From JBBQZL01 sp038207745 (GTDB lineage Bacteria > Actinomycetota > Thermoleophilia > Solirubrobacterales > 70-9), in contig JBBQZL010000167.1 in NCBI GenBank assembly GCA_038207745.1, positions 1 through 5,902 on the forward strand: DNA of 5,902 nt, in the 5' to 3' direction. The position numbers and the translations under genes were made by a program. Every line of letters starts with the position of its first letter. Within the stretch, counting starts at the first letter, position 1. The notes under the pieces were generated by a model that did no database searches, was not told the DNA's origin, and saw only the letters and a program-made list of their open reading frames with translations. Of the stretch, positions 1 through 5,138 are shown piece by piece.

Positions 1-1272
1 TTCGACCGGCTTCCCAGCCCCTTTGGCCTGGTCCGGGGCGGCGTCGCCCCTGACCATCCGAAGATCAAATCGGTGATCCGGGTCTACGAGAAGACTGCGG
101 CCCGCGAGGGCTTCCGGTTCTTTGGCAACGTGATGATCGGGCGCGATCTCGAGGTTGAAGATCTCGAGAACCATTATCACGCGATCATCTACACGTTCGG
201 TGCCGAGGCTGATCGCCAGCTCGGAATCCCGGGTGAGGACCTGCCCGGAAGCCACGCGGCCACCGAGTTCGTCGGCTGGTACAACGCCCACCCCGACTAT
301 GCCGACCACGATTTTGATCTCTCCGGCAGGCGTGCGGTGGTGATCGGTAATGGCAACGTCGCGATGGACGTGGCACGGATGCTGGCGCTGACCGATGTCG
401 AGCTCCGCGAGACCGACACCGCCGACCACGCGATCGATGCGCTCGACCGCAGCTCGATCGAGGAGATCGTCGTCCTGGGCCGACGTGGTCCGGCTCAGGC
501 GGCATTCACCAACCCGGAGATCCGCGAGATCGGTGAGATGGAGGACGCCGACGTGATCGTGAACCCCGCCGATGTCGAGCTCGACCCGGCCAGCGCCGCC
601 TACCTCGAATCGGACGAATGCAGCAAGGCGACGGTGAAGAACATCGAGATCCTCCGCGGCTTCGCCGGCCGGCAGGGCTCGGGCAAGCGTCGAAGGATCG
701 TGCTGCGCTTCCTCGCCTCACCGATCGAGATCACCGGTGATGGCAGGGCCGAGGAGATCGTGATCGGGCGCAACGAGCTGGTCGAGGAGGACGGCGCACT
801 TCGTGCCCGGGACACCGGCGAGCGCGAGCGGCTCGAGTGTGGCCTGATCCTCCGCTCGGTCGGCTATCGGGGGGTGCCGCTCTCGGGAGTCCCATTTGAC
901 GAAGGCAACCACACGGTCCTCAACGACGCCGGCCGCGTGCTCGACTCCCATGCCGGCGGCCACAAGATCGGCCACTACACCGCAGGATGGATCAAGCGCG
1001 GACCATCCGGGGTGATCGGCACCAACAAGAAGGATGCGATGGAGACCGTCACCCATCTGGTCGCAGACGCCCGGCAGGGCCTCCTGCTGTCCCCCGGGAG
1101 TCCTGATCCCGATTCGATCGTCGCTCTGCTTTCCGGGCGCGGGATCCGCTTCGTGACCTTCGAGGACTGGCAGGCGATCGACGAGGCCGAGGTCACCCGG
1201 GGCGGTCCCCACGGGCGCCCCAGGGTCAAGTTCGTCCGGGTCGAAGAGATGCTCGAAGCGCTCGGCAGGTAG
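1..1272 (+). CDS. fprA: Ferredoxin/adrenodoxin-type NADP+ reductase FprA, 5' end cut by window edge
   Basis: FAD flavoenzyme that moves electrons between NADPH and ferredoxins; it is the bacterial relative of mitochondrial adrenodoxin reductase and acts in the cytoplasm. The frame is open from base 1, upstream of the first in-frame GTG at 73, and those first codons give the family hallmark LPSPFGLVRGGVAPDHPKIK, so the true start lies outside. By recall of the roughly 456-residue mycobacterial FprA, about 38 residues are missing, including the N-terminal FAD dinucleotide motif. In the 423 visible residues: FVGWYNAHP (about 91-98), the NADP motif VVIGNGNVAMDVAR (113-126), GRRGP (160-164) with arginines that bind the NADPH 2'-phosphate in this family, and the C-terminal FAD segment GWIKRGPSGVIGTNKKDA (329-346). 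The C-terminus (WQAID, PHGRPRVK) also matches FprA. It is followed 9 bases later by bolA and then grxD, suggesting it supplies electrons for Fe-S cluster work. Apart from the truncation it looks intact. Confidence 0.96.
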   Translation, partial: FDRLPSPFGLVRGGVAPDHPKIKSVIRVYEKTAAREGFRFFGNVMIGRDLEVEDLENHYHAIIYTFGAEADRQLGIPGEDLPGSHAATEFVGWYNAHPDYADHDFDLSGRRAVVIGNGNVAMDVARMLALTDVELRETDTADHAIDALDRSSIEEIVVLGRRGPAQAAFTNPEIREIGEMEDADVIVNPADVELDPASAAYLESDECSKATVKNIEILRGFAGRQGSGKRRRIVLRFLASPIEITGDGRAEEIVIGRNELVEEDGALRARDTGERERLECGLILRSVGYRGVPLSGVPFDEGNHTVLNDAGRVLDSHAGGHKIGHYTAGWIKRGPSGVIGTNKKDAMETVTHLVADARQGLLLSPGSPDPDSIVALLSGRGIRFVTFEDWQAIDEAEVTRGGPHGRPRVKFVRVEEMLEALGR

Positions 1273-1275
1273 ATT
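1270..1275 (+). promoter_or_regulatory. Possible -10 element for a leaderless bolA transcript
   Basis: TAGATT fits the TANNNT -10 pattern and its first three bases are the fprA stop codon. It ends 6 bases before the bolA ATG, so transcription would begin at or next to the start codon. No ribosome-binding site is present, which fits, but no -35 is visible and the stop codon already supplies the TA. Chance is a real alternative, and simple coupling to fprA would also explain the arrangement. Confidence 0.2.
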
Positions 1276-1281
1276 CGCCCG

Positions 1282-1518
1282 ATGGCAGCCGACCTGAATG
1301 AGATCAAGCAGATGATTGAAGCGGCGCTCCCGGGTGCGGAGGTCGAGGTTCTCGACCAGACCGGGACGCTTGACCACCTGGAGGCGCGCGTGGTGGCTCC
1401 CCAGTTCGAGGGGCTCACGACCATCGACCAGCACCGGATGGTCAAGTCCGCGGTCAAGGAGCGCTTTGACGACGGCGCGATCCACGCATTGACCTTGAAG
1501 ACATCGATACCTCGCTAA
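1282..1518 (+). CDS. bolA: BolA family protein, Fe-S trafficking partner of monothiol glutaredoxin
   Basis: Small (78 aa) cytosolic BolA/IbaG-type protein. Family members bind CGFS glutaredoxins and share a [2Fe-2S] cluster in which BolA supplies a histidine ligand. The BolA signature is clear in the second half: FEGLTTIDQHRMV (42-54), with the HR pair at 51-52, then the near-terminal IHALTLKT (67-74), whose His68 is the invariant histidine proposed as cluster ligand. His32 sits where many BolAs have the 'sHF' histidine. Length fits the short IbaG/BolA2 kind rather than the 105-residue E. coli BolA. It lies 9 bases after fprA and 9 bases before the glutaredoxin gene, its known partner, which strengthens the assignment. 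The start ATG has no Shine-Dalgarno sequence (the preceding bases are ATTCGCCCG), so it is translated by coupling or from a leaderless transcript. The exact BolA subfamily cannot be settled by eye. Confidence 0.93.
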   Translation: MAADLNEIKQMIEAALPGAEVEVLDQTGTLDHLEARVVAPQFEGLTTIDQHRMVKSAVKERFDDGAIHALTLKTSIPR

Positions 1519-1521
1519 CCT
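1489..1521 (+). promoter_or_regulatory. Possible promoter inside the bolA 3' end for leaderless grxD
   Basis: TAACCT (1516-1521), which includes the bolA stop, ends 6 bases before the grxD ATG. Upstream are TTGACC (1489-1494, 21-base spacer) and TTGAAG (1495-1500, 15-base spacer), both -35-like but neither at the ideal distance. The start lacks a Shine-Dalgarno sequence. Suggestive only; operon read-through is equally possible. Confidence 0.22.
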
Positions 1522-1527
1522 CTGTCT

Positions 1528-1959
1528 ATGGCAGACACTGAACTTAAGCAGAGAGTCCAGGAGCTGATCGCCGAAAACACGGTGCTGCTCTTCATGAAGG
1601 GCACGCCCGAGGCGCCGCGTTGCGGTTTCTCGATGCGAATCGTCCAGGTCCTCGACTCGATGGATGTCGAGTACGGCGCGATAGACGTGCTACCGGCCCT
1701 CGAGCCGCTCCGCGAGGCAACGGGCGAGATCGCCGATTGGCGGACCTTCCCGCAGCTCTACGTCAACGGCGAGCTGGTCGGAGGCTGCGACATCGTCGAG
1801 GAGATGCACGAATCCGGAGACCTTGCGAGGTCTCTGGGCGTCGAGCAGCCGGCACCGCAGGCTGCCGAAGCCGCGAACGCCGCGGCCGAAGATGCCGAGG
1901 CGCCGGAGGAAGCCGCATCAGCCGTATACCAGAGCGGCCCCCTGCAGATCGGCGAGTAG
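1528..1959 (+). CDS. grxD: Grx4-type monothiol glutaredoxin (CGFS) with a C-terminal Ala/Glu tail
   Basis: Monothiol glutaredoxin of the Grx4/GLRX5 type, which carries and transfers [2Fe-2S] clusters, using glutathione as co-ligand. The thioredoxin-fold domain covers residues about 4-104. FMKGTP (22-27) holds the conserved glutathione-binding Lys; the active site CGFS is at 32-35 (Cys32); WRTFPQLYVNGELVGGCDI (71-89) holds the Trp-Arg-Thr-Phe-cisPro segment and the Gly-Gly-Cys-Asp glutathione-binding loop. These are all hallmarks of the CGFS class. The domain normally ends near residue 105-115; here about 39 further residues (105-143) form an Ala/Glu-rich, probably disordered tail ending VYQSGPLQIGE. 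It directly follows bolA, its usual partner, and converges with erpA, a typical recipient of Grx-carried clusters. No Shine-Dalgarno precedes the ATG (CTCTGTCT lies just upstream). Confidence 0.96.
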   Translation: MADTELKQRVQELIAENTVLLFMKGTPEAPRCGFSMRIVQVLDSMDVEYGAIDVLPALEPLREATGEIADWRTFPQLYVNGELVGGCDIVEEMHESGDLARSLGVEQPAPQAAEAANAAAEDAEAPEEAASAVYQSGPLQIGE

Positions 1960-1974
1960 CCCGGGACTTCGGGC
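1959..1974. terminator. Weak stem-loop between convergent grxD and erpA
   Basis: GCCCG (1959-1963) and CGGGC (1970-1974) can form a 5-pair stem around a 6-base loop, starting at the last base of the grxD stop codon and lying 7 bases beyond the erpA stop. There is no T-run on either side. Its place in the 22-base convergent gap suits a shared terminator, but the stem is short. Confidence 0.3.
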
Positions 1975-1981
1975 CTGGTCG

Positions 1982-2353
1982 CTATACCGTTGCGTGCTCG
2001 GCTGTCTCTTCCTTGACCTGGAAGGACGAGCCGCAGCCGCAGGCTGCAACGACGTTCGGGTTGTTGACCTGGAAACCGGCGCCCTGGAGGCTCTCGACGT
2101 AGTCGACCTCGGATCCGAAGACGAACTGCATGCTGGTCTTGTCGACCGCTACGGAGACACCGTCGACATCGAAGACCTGGTCATCGTCCTTGGCCTTGTC
2201 GAAGGCAAGCGCGTATTGGAAGCCTGAACAACCACCGCCACGGACCGCAATACGGAGAACCTGCTTGTCCCCGTCGTCCTGGCCCGAAAGCAGTGTGCGG
2301 ATCTTTTCCGCTGCTGCTTCGGTGATCGTGATGGCTTCCGTTGTCTCGCTCAT
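1982..2353 (-). CDS. erpA: A-type Fe-S carrier / iron-sulfur cluster insertion protein ErpA
   Basis: HesB/IscA-family A-type carrier that accepts Fe-S clusters and delivers them to apo-enzymes in the cytoplasm. At 123 aa it has the normal family length. All three cluster-ligand cysteines are present: Cys42 in RGGGCSGFQY (38-47), and Cys105 and Cys107 in NPNVVAACGCGSSF (98-111). The core between them (FDVDGVSVAVDKTSM, then DYVESLQGAGFQVNNPN) is typical of ErpA/IscA. ErpA is preferred over IscA/SufA because of the stand-alone setting without suf/isc scaffold genes and the NPN-AACGCG segment, but the split is hard by eye. It converges on the fprA-bolA-grxD group, giving a local Fe-S module on both strands. 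The ATG has no Shine-Dalgarno; a perfect TATAAT lies 8 bases upstream, suggesting a leaderless mRNA. Confidence 0.94.
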   Translation of the reverse strand: MSETTEAITITEAAAEKIRTLLSGQDDGDKQVLRIAVRGGGCSGFQYALAFDKAKDDDQVFDVDGVSVAVDKTSMQFVFGSEVDYVESLQGAGFQVNNPNVVAACGCGSSFQVKEETAEHATV

Positions 2354-2367
2354 AGCTTCAGATTATA
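2354..2367 (-). promoter_or_regulatory. erpA -10 box (TATAAT), probable leaderless promoter
   Basis: Read on the - strand, a perfect TATAAT (2367-2362) is followed by CTGAAGCT and then the erpA ATG. A transcript starting the usual 7 or so bases after the -10 would begin at or within a couple of bases of the ATG, and no ribosome-binding site is present. In a GC-rich genome this AT-rich hexamer stands out. No convincing -35 is seen at 16-18 bases. Confidence 0.6.
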
Positions 2368-2373
2368 AAGCAA

Positions 2374-2391
2374 GGGGCGTGCGAGAGCCCC
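2374..2391 (-). terminator. Stem-loop terminator after the SDR/GST-N gene pair
   Basis: On the - strand GGGGC (2391-2387), an 8-base loop, and GCCCC (2378-2374) form a stem that starts 3 bases after the stop of the 91-residue gene. It is followed by the T-rich stretch TTGCTTTAT. This is a fair intrinsic terminator, and its T-rich tail runs into the erpA -10 box. The stem is only 5 pairs, so read-through into erpA is possible. Confidence 0.45.
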
Positions 2392-2394
2392 GAT

Positions 2395-2670
2395 TCAGCC
2401 TGTTTGGCTCCGATATCGCCATTCGACGTATTCGATGATCCGTTTCGAGTCGTGGATCACCTCCTCGCCGTCGACCAGCACCGGGACGCGATCCTGACTC
2501 GTCAGCTCACGGATCTCCGGTCTGTCGCGACGACGCCTTGCGACGCGCTCGGTCCGGTGCCCGACCTCGAAGCGCCGGAGCCTGCGTTCTGCGGCGCCGC
2601 AGGGGCAGAGGAAGTTGGTCGGCATCCGGCACCTGAAGAGCACCGGCTCGGGCGCGGCAGCCCCACTCAT
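2395..2670 (-). CDS. Single-domain GST N-terminal/glutaredoxin-like protein (CPCG)
   Basis: A 91-residue protein that is just a thioredoxin fold of the glutathione S-transferase N-terminal/glutaredoxin-like type. Visible: first strand PVLFRC (9-14), a CPCG motif at 22-25 starting the first helix where glutaredoxins have CPYC, RVPVLVDG (61-68) with the cis-proline before the third strand, and HDSKRIIEYVE (73-83), where Asp74-Ser75 match the residues that hold the glutathione gamma-glutamyl group in GSTs. The all-helical GST C-terminal domain is absent, so a classical transferase is unlikely; a thiol-exchange or redox role is inferred. An Arg-rich stretch (RRRRDR, 45-50) is notable. Its ATG overlaps the TGA of the upstream SDR gene by 4 bases with no clear Shine-Dalgarno, implying translational coupling. 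Substrate and thiol partner are unknown. Confidence 0.8.
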   Translation of the reverse strand: MSGAAAPEPVLFRCRMPTNFLCPCGAAERRLRRFEVGHRTERVARRRRDRPEIRELTSQDRVPVLVDGEEVIHDSKRIIEYVEWRYRSQTG

Positions 2671-3719
2671 GGGATGAGGCGCTCACCGAGACGGAATGCG
2701 TTGCCGATCATTCGGAGCACCGGTTCGGATCTCGGTGCCCGCCCGACCCGATTGCCGAGGCGCTCGGTCTCCCAGGCGATCGCGTCCTCCAGCGTTTCCT
2801 CATGGGGGCGAGCATTGAAGCCGAGTTCGCGCTTCGCCTTGGTGCATCGAAAGGTCCACCATTGTGAGGCGGCGACCAGCTCGTCACGGGACACCGGTAC
2901 CGGGAGCCCGAGTCTCTCGGCGAGTTGTGCGGTTACGAGCGTCGGGCCGAGCGGGACCTTGACCGGCGGTGATGCGACTCCCGAGACCCGGGCGATGTCG
3001 GCAAACAACCGTGTGAAGGTGAAGTTCCGGCCTCCGATCAGGTATCGCTCGCCGGAGGTTCCCTTTTCGTCGGCCAGGATGTGCGCCGCCGCCGCATCCC
3101 GGACATCAACGATATTGACGCCGCCCTCGATGTATGCCGGGATCTGCCTCAGCAGGATCCGCTTGATCAGGTTGTGGGATGCATCGCCCCGGCGCCCGGG
3201 ACCGAGTACGAAGGTGGGGTTGACGATCACGACCTCCAAACCCGCAGCCGCGGCGCGGAAGACCTCGGTCTCGGCCTCGTGTTTGGAGTTGACGTAGGCG
3301 ATCCCGAGGTCGCCGGCGGTGAAGACCTGCGATTCGTCCGTCGCGCCGCCTGGCTCCGCGGGGCCCACCGCCGCCGATGACGAGGTGTGGATGACCCTGG
3401 ACACTCCCGCCCTGAGCGCCTCCTCCATGACGAGCCGGGTCCCTCCCACGTTGACCTCGAAGGCCTCGTCGCCGGACCCCACGGCCATCGAGGTTGTGCC
3501 GGCGAGGTGAAACACCTTCTCGACATCCTTGACCGCTCGCCGCACCGCTCGTCTGTCGGTGATGTCGCCGATCACCCGCTCAAACTCAATGCCTTCGAAG
3601 GTTCGCAGATCAGACTTCCGGCGGGCCAGGACACGAACATCGTCGCCGCGCCGCAGCAGTGCATCGACGACCTGCGCGCCGATGAAGCCCGTGCCGCCGG
3701 TTACAAGAGTGGTTGTCAT
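2667..3719 (-). CDS. NAD-dependent epimerase/dehydratase (extended SDR, HpnA/dihydroflavonol-reductase-like)
   Basis: A 350-residue Rossmann-fold oxidoreductase of the atypical/extended SDR group. Motifs: TGGTGFIG (7-14) for NAD(P) binding; LAGTT (72-76) in the cofactor-binding region; HTSSSAAVG (111-119) with the catalytic serine; YVNSK (142-146) with the catalytic Tyr142 and Lys146; NPTFVLGPG (168-176) and GGVNIVDVRDAA (199-210), the latter typical of the HpnA/dihydroflavonol-4-reductase-like branch. About 25 basic residues at the C-terminus (RVGRAPRSEP onward) go beyond the usual core. The substrate cannot be read from sequence; nucleotide sugars, sterol-like compounds and hopanoid-related sugars are all used in this branch, and no hopanoid genes are in view. 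The gene is coupled to the GST-N-like gene (ATGA overlap) and diverges from the DegV gene 17 bases away. No Shine-Dalgarno; a TAGGAT hexamer 8 bases before the ATG suggests a leaderless start. Confidence 0.92.
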   Translation of the reverse strand: MTTTLVTGGTGFIGAQVVDALLRRGDDVRVLARRKSDLRTFEGIEFERVIGDITDRRAVRRAVKDVEKVFHLAGTTSMAVGSGDEAFEVNVGGTRLVMEEALRAGVSRVIHTSSSAAVGPAEPGGATDESQVFTAGDLGIAYVNSKHEAETEVFRAAAAGLEVVIVNPTFVLGPGRRGDASHNLIKRILLRQIPAYIEGGVNIVDVRDAAAAHILADEKGTSGERYLIGGRNFTFTRLFADIARVSGVASPPVKVPLGPTLVTAQLAERLGLPVPVSRDELVAASQWWTFRCTKAKRELGFNARPHEETLEDAIAWETERLGNRVGRAPRSEPVLRMIGNAFRLGERLIP

Positions 3720-3733
3720 ACATCGGGATCCTA
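3720..3733 (-). promoter_or_regulatory. SDR gene -10-like element, probable leaderless promoter
   Basis: On the - strand TAGGAT (3733-3728) is followed by CCCGATGT and the ATG at 3719. The hexamer fits TANNNT and its 8-base spacing to the start codon is the same as at erpA. No -35 and no ribosome-binding site are evident. It overlaps the start region of the divergent DegV gene. Confidence 0.4.
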
Positions 3734-3736
3734 TGA

Positions 3737-4630
3737 GTGATAGAACGCACGGGGGTGACTACGGGAGCGGAGACAACGGTTGTAACCGACACGACGGCAT
3801 GCCTGCCGCCCGAGATGGCGGCTGAGTACGGCGTCCCGACAGTCAGCCTCTACGTCTCGATCGACGGCGATCAGATGCGCGAATCGGAGATCGACGACTA
3901 CGGCGAGTTCTTCAGCAGGCTGCGCTCATCGCAGACCGGAGCCACGACCTCGCAGCCCTCGGTTGGAGACTTCATCGCCGTCTACGAGCCGATTCTCGAT
4001 GCCGGCAGGGAAATCGTCTCGGTCCACCTCTCTGCGGGAATCTCCGGAACCTACGAGGCCGCGATCCAGGCGCGGGAGCGGCTGATCGCAGATGGAAAGG
4101 GTGGCGAGCGGATCCAGGTCTTTGACTCGCGCACCGCTGCCGGCACCGAGGGACTCTGCGTCCTGGCGGCCGCACGGGCCGCTACATCGGGCGAAGGCGG
4201 CGATCAGGTCGTTGAGCGCCTCAAGGAGGCGAGGGAGAGCCTCCGCATGTGGTTTGCGATCGACACCCTCGAGTACCTGCGACGTGGCGGTCGGATAGGC
4301 GGTGCCGCGGCACTGATCGGCTCCGCCTTCAAGATCAAGCCGATCCTGACCATCGATGAGCAGGTGACACCGGTTGAAAAGGTGAGGACGAGAGCACGAT
4401 CGATTGACCGCCTCTGCGACTTCGCCACCCTGCAGCATTCAGTCGGCGCCGATGCCTGGGTCGTCCAGCACATCCAGGACGAGGAGGCTGCGGCCATCCT
4501 TGCCGACCGCTGCCGTGAGATCCACGGAACCGATCCGCTCTTCGTCACCGAGATCTGTCCGGTGCTGGGAGCGCACTCCGGTCCCGGAGTGCTCGGCTAC
4601 GGCAGCGTCACCGCCTCCTCGCTGCGCTAA
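3737..4630 (+). CDS. DegV family fatty-acid-binding protein (FakB-like)
   Basis: DegV-fold protein that binds one long-chain fatty acid; in bacteria with the FakA kinase such proteins (FakB) present the fatty acid for phosphorylation to acyl-phosphate. Motifs, numbered from the GTG at 3737: VTDTTACLP (16-24, usually VTDSTADLP), TSQPSVGDF (71-79), HLSAGISGTYEAA (97-109) with the conserved Ser/Thr around the lipid carboxylate, VFDSRTAAGTEG (128-139), DTLEYLRRGGRIGG (176-189), KIKPIL (199-204) and the terminal AHSGPGVLG (279-287). At 297 aa it is complete. The start is uncertain: GTG 3737 has a loose GGGA 8 bases upstream; GTG 3755 would give 291 aa and bring the VTD motif closer to the N-terminus as in most relatives. 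No FakA kinase gene is in the window, so a role in exogenous fatty-acid use is inference. Divergent from the SDR gene and convergent with the DUF3618 operon. Confidence 0.93.
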   Translation: MIERTGVTTGAETTVVTDTTACLPPEMAAEYGVPTVSLYVSIDGDQMRESEIDDYGEFFSRLRSSQTGATTSQPSVGDFIAVYEPILDAGREIVSVHLSAGISGTYEAAIQARERLIADGKGGERIQVFDSRTAAGTEGLCVLAAARAATSGEGGDQVVERLKEARESLRMWFAIDTLEYLRRGGRIGGAAALIGSAFKIKPILTIDEQVTPVEKVRTRARSIDRLCDFATLQHSVGADAWVVQHIQDEEAAAILADRCREIHGTDPLFVTEICPVLGAHSGPGVLGYGSVTASSLR

Positions 4631-4631
4631 C

Positions 4632-4671
4632 CGGCCGGCCTGGCCGTTGTCGCGCATGCGGCACCGCCAGG
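4632..4671. terminator. GC-rich stem-loops between convergent DegV and DUF3618 genes
   Basis: The 73-base convergent gap can fold two ways. CGGCC (4632-4636) can pair with GGCCG (4642-4646), followed by TTGT. Alternatively CCTGGC (4639-4644) can pair with GCCAGG (4666-4671) around a larger loop. Neither has a proper T-run. A shared bidirectional terminator is plausible by position, but the structures are modest for GC-rich DNA. Confidence 0.3.
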
Positions 4672-4703
4672 CTCGATGCTTCCGTGTGCGGGATCGGCTC
4701 CGA

Positions 4704-5138
4704 CTAGCGACGGCGGCGGAGCGCCAGGGCCCCGCCGATCACGAAACCGGCAATCGCGGCGCCGGTGACGAGCTCGCGACGGTGCTTGCGGATCTGCCCG
4801 CGCCAATCGGTCAGCTCGGTGACCTTGTCACGGAGCACGTCAACCGACTGGCCCAACTCGATGCGCTGGCCCTCGATGTCGCGACGGATCTCCTCTGAAG
4901 AGCGCTTGGGCGGCAGGGGTGGCGGCATCTCAGTCGGCGTCGCCGCAGCCGGCGTGGCCGCGGGCTTGAACGGCACCGGCGGCTTCGGCTTCGGCTTCGG
5001 CTTCGCGGAATGCTTCGGCGGCTTCGGCCTCTCGGAAGGCTTCGGCGGCTTCGGCGCTACTGCGGGCTTGGCCCCCGCAGCCGGTTTCGCCGGGGTCTTG
5101 GGTGCTTCAGGCGTTGGTGTTGGCTCGGATTCGCTCAC
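4704..5138 (-). CDS. DUF3618 membrane protein with Pro/Lys/Ala-rich N-terminal tail
   Basis: A 144-residue protein of unknown function. Residues 1-78 are a low-complexity Pro/Ala/Lys tail including KPKPKPKPP (46-54), likely extended and disordered. Residues 79-106 (RSSEEIRRDIEGQR, then ELGQSVDVLRDKV) match the DUF3618 helix found in actinobacterial and proteobacterial membrane proteins. One transmembrane helix follows (about 124-140, GAAIAGFVIGGALAL), and the protein ends RRRR. Basic residues flank the helix on both sides (RKHRR before it), so orientation is unclear. It starts with GTG, overlapping the TGA of the holin-like gene by 4 bases (GTGA), with a strong AAGGGGGA ribosome-binding site (5149-5142). 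DUF3618 genes commonly sit beside Phage_holin_3_6 genes, as here; a shared envelope role is inferred. The tail is much longer than usual for short family members. Confidence 0.82.
   Translation of the reverse strand: MSESEPTPTPEAPKTPAKPAAGAKPAVAPKPPKPSERPKPPKHSAKPKPKPKPPVPFKPAATPAAATPTEMPPPLPPKRSSEEIRRDIEGQRIELGQSVDVLRDKVTELTDWRGQIRKHRRELVTGAAIAGFVIGGALALRRRR
4981..5004. repeat. Four perfect tandem GGCTTC hexamers inside the DUF3618 gene
   Basis: Four identical 6-base units in a row encode the alternating Lys-Pro stretch on the - strand (AAG CCG repeated). Imperfect copies of cttcggcgg-type units continue to about 5054. Because each unit is two codons, slippage would lengthen or shorten the tail in frame. 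Confidence 0.85.

Noticed and set aside
718..1485. Long - strand open frame (255 codons) opposite fprA and bolA
   Set aside because: It is antisense to two genes with unmistakable family motifs; long shadow frames are expected in high-GC coding DNA, and its translation shows no recognisable domain.
2130..2438. + strand open frame over erpA and the 2354-2394 gap
   Set aside because: Antisense to erpA with its conserved cysteine motifs; no ribosome-binding site or domain.
2404..3297. 297-codon + strand open frame opposite the GST-N and SDR genes
   Set aside because: Ser/Arg/Pro-rich composition and no domain; the opposite strand carries clear SDR and GST-N motifs.
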